A DNA stretch of 36,925 nucleotides from DATKZS01 sp035527835 [NCBI: bacterium] (GTDB lineage Bacteria > RBG-13-61-14). Shown here piece by piece: positions 35,548-36,925 of this stretch (position 1 is its first letter; each line of letters starts with the position of its first letter). The stretch is from NCBI GenBank assembly GCA_035527835.1, contig DATKZS010000158.1, forward strand, positions 1 through 36,925. The letters run 5' to 3'. The notes beneath the pieces are model-generated. The model did not search any database, had not been told where the DNA came from, and saw nothing but the letters and a program-made list of their open reading frames with translations. Position numbers and translations under genes: made by a program.

Positions 35548-36558
35548 TCAGACCGCTCCGAGCTCGGTGAGGAGCTTGACCAGGGAGTCGTTGCCGGCGG
35601 ATGCGGCGAGCTGGAGTGCGGTCATGCCGTTGTCGTCGGCCTGGTTGAGGGGCGCGCCGGCGGCGACGAGAGTGCGCACGGTGGCTTCCTTGTCGGCCTG
35701 GCCGCGGGCGCCGGTCTTCCAGGCGATGGCCGCGTAGTGCAGCGCGGTGCGGCCCTGCTTGTCGCGCGCGGCCGGCTTCGCTCCTTCCTTGATCAGCTTC
35801 TCGATGACGGCCTTGCCGGTGAGTCCCTGGGCGGCGAGCAATAGCGGCGCGCGGCCGCGCGAGTCGGAGGCGTTCAGGTCGCACTCGCCCTCGCCGGAGA
35901 GCATGATCTCGATCCCGAGCGCGCTGCCGCGATAGGCGGCGAGGCCGAGGGGGGTCACGCCGGCGAGCAATTCCTCGCCCACCATCACGTCGCCCTCGGC
36001 GTACAGGTCCGCCGCATTCTCCACCAGTATCTCCATGAGCTCATGGCTCGCGGTGAGCGCGGCGGCGTGGAGGGGGGTGGCGCCGCCGGGGACGGCGACC
36101 CATTGGTCGGCGCCGGAGCTGATGAGGAGGCGGGCGGTCGCGTCCCTTGACTTGCCGGCCTCGCCCATGATGGCGTACCACAGGGGGGTGTACCCGTCCC
36201 GGTCCTTGGCCTCGAGGGGGGCGGCCTTGGCCAGCAGGGCCTTGACCACGTCGTCCCGGCCCTTGCGCGCGGCCAGGTGCAGCGCCGTCACGCCCTTGCC
36301 GTCCCGGGTCCTGGCGTCGGCGCCGCGGGAGAGGAGCAGGAGCGCAACGTCCGAGCGGCCGGCCTCGAGCGCGTAAAGCAAGGGGGTGCGGCCGGCGGCC
36401 CCGGGAGAGTTGGCCAGCGCCGGGTCCTGGTCCAACAGGGCCTCCACCCGCGCCACGTCGCCCCGCGCGCTCACGTCGTGTATCTCTCCGCTGATCCCGT
36501 AACGGGCCCATAACAGGCCCATCGCCAAAACCGCCGTTATGATGATCGCCTTGCTCAT
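35548..36558 (-). CDS. Exported ankyrin-repeat protein
   Basis: The 336-residue protein has a signal peptide (KAIIITAVLAMGLLWARYGI) and eight or nine ankyrin repeats, each with the TPLH/TALH-type start: RTPLLYALEAG, VTALHLAARKG, YTPLWYAIMG, ATPLHAAALTA, VTPLGLAAYRG, APLLLAAQGL, RTALHYAAIA and MTALQLAASAG. Ankyrin arrays bind other proteins; an exported one acts in the periplasm or beyond. The frame is open to 36585, but ATG 36558 has GGAGA about seven bases upstream and starts straight at the signal. It is convergent with spoVG. No partner is evident. Confidence 0.85.
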   Translation of the reverse strand: MSKAIIITAVLAMGLLWARYGISGEIHDVSARGDVARVEALLDQDPALANSPGAAGRTPLLYALEAGRSDVALLLLSRGADARTRDGKGVTALHLAARKGRDDVVKALLAKAAPLEAKDRDGYTPLWYAIMGEAGKSRDATARLLISSGADQWVAVPGGATPLHAAALTASHELMEILVENAADLYAEGDVMVGEELLAGVTPLGLAAYRGSALGIEIMLSGEGECDLNASDSRGRAPLLLAAQGLTGKAVIEKLIKEGAKPAARDKQGRTALHYAAIAWKTGARGQADKEATVRTLVAAGAPLNQADDNGMTALQLAASAGNDSLVKLLTELGAV

Positions 36559-36925
36559 TTTAATTCTCCTTTCAAAATTTCTCATCGTCCTTGCCCGCTA
36601 CTCTAGCAATCAAATGTGGCGTAATTATGGTGGAGCCGGGGCAAAAGAGGGCCGTTTGGCGGAAAAATCGGGGATGGGAAACAGTTAAGTTGGGTCGGTT
36701 TCAAGTCGAGAAAGGGAAAGAGAAAGGGAAGGGAAAGTATCAGGTCTCGACATTAGACATTTCCATTATTCTATAGTAAATAATAGTGCTGTCCAAAATA
36801 AACGGACCGGAGAACCGCCAAGACGCCAAGAGCGCCAAGGATTATTTTTAAACACGATTTTAAGAGGGCTTGGGTGCGAATGTTTCTTGCTTGGCGCTCC
36901 CGTCGGCCGGTCCGCCAAGCCGGTT
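36559..36925. other. Right-edge interval without a supported gene
   Basis: This stretch holds the promoter region of the ankyrin gene, a purine-only run near 36709-36735 (GAAAGGGAAAGAGAAAGGG) and, around 36815-36840, short copies of GCCAAG (for example CGCCAAGACGCCAAGAGCGC). I see no gene, RNA or terminator in it. Confidence 0.45.

Noticed and set aside
36789-36805. Another end of the 18 kb element near the right edge (TGTCCAAAATAAACGG)
   Set aside because: Only the TGTCCAA core matches; the flanking blocks and spacing do not.

Overview
This is a GC-rich stretch of bacterial chromosome, probably from an uncultured, metagenome-type genome. The organism cannot be named from the window. Sec and lipoprotein signals, a SOUL-family exported protein, SpoVG, an acetate-activating AMP-forming synthetase and three acyl-CoA dehydrogenases suit a diderm anaerobe or facultative fatty-acid/acetate user of deltaproteobacterial or candidate-phylum type. 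The tmRNA gene (15417-15774, minus) is the only stable RNA I can support. Several genes are interrupted by single stop codons, a frameshift or mobile-element debris, so the window is either partly decaying or carries consensus errors.

Layout. 1-3.1 kb: a Gfo/Idh/MocA oxidoreductase operon with a truncated second copy, and a secreted protein gene split by an in-frame TAA. 3.1-6.5 kb: a minus-strand operon of an acetoacetate-decarboxylase-like protein and two tandem, unequal acyl-CoA dehydrogenases. 7.3-14.8 kb: a tightly coupled seven-gene minus-strand operon (GT39-type membrane transferase, DPM1-like GT2, SDR epimerase, DegT aminotransferase, methyltransferase, membrane GT2, radical SAM/SPASM protein), most likely making a lipid-linked or surface glycan with an amino sugar. 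14.9-15.8 kb: ssrA with a tyrosine-recombinase remnant and an IS630 remnant at its 3' end, the scar of an integrated island. 15.85-18.5 kb: a very AT-rich island, an orphan multi-pass methyl-accepting protein, and a possible ribonucleotide-reductase remnant carrying a small hairpin-rich element with inverted ends. 18.5-22.9 kb: a frameshifted GMC oxidoreductase and acs. 23.1-26.8 kb: a Cache/HAMP histidine kinase, a response regulator broken by TGA, and a second receiver protein. 27.2-30.0 kb: a SOUL protein and a DmdC-like acyl-CoA dehydrogenase. 30.1-31.6 kb: an AT-rich membrane protein, inverted repeats and an IS110 remnant. 31.7-34.3 kb: a structured leader, a large glycine-rich repeat lipoprotein and a strong terminator. 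34.7-36.6 kb: a zinc-ribbon/SpoVG pair converging on an exported ankyrin-repeat protein.

How the genes fit together. The acyl-CoA dehydrogenases, AAD-like protein and Acs point to acyl-CoA and acetate metabolism. The 7.3-14.8 kb operon is the best candidate for a coherent and possibly undescribed system: sugar-nucleotide modification (SDR, DegT), lipid-carrier transfer (DPM1-like GT2, GT39) and tailoring (methyltransferase, radical SAM). The isolated glycine-rich repeat lipoprotein with its own folded leader and terminator is the most unusual single transcription unit. All functional calls come from reading motifs by eye; no database search was run.
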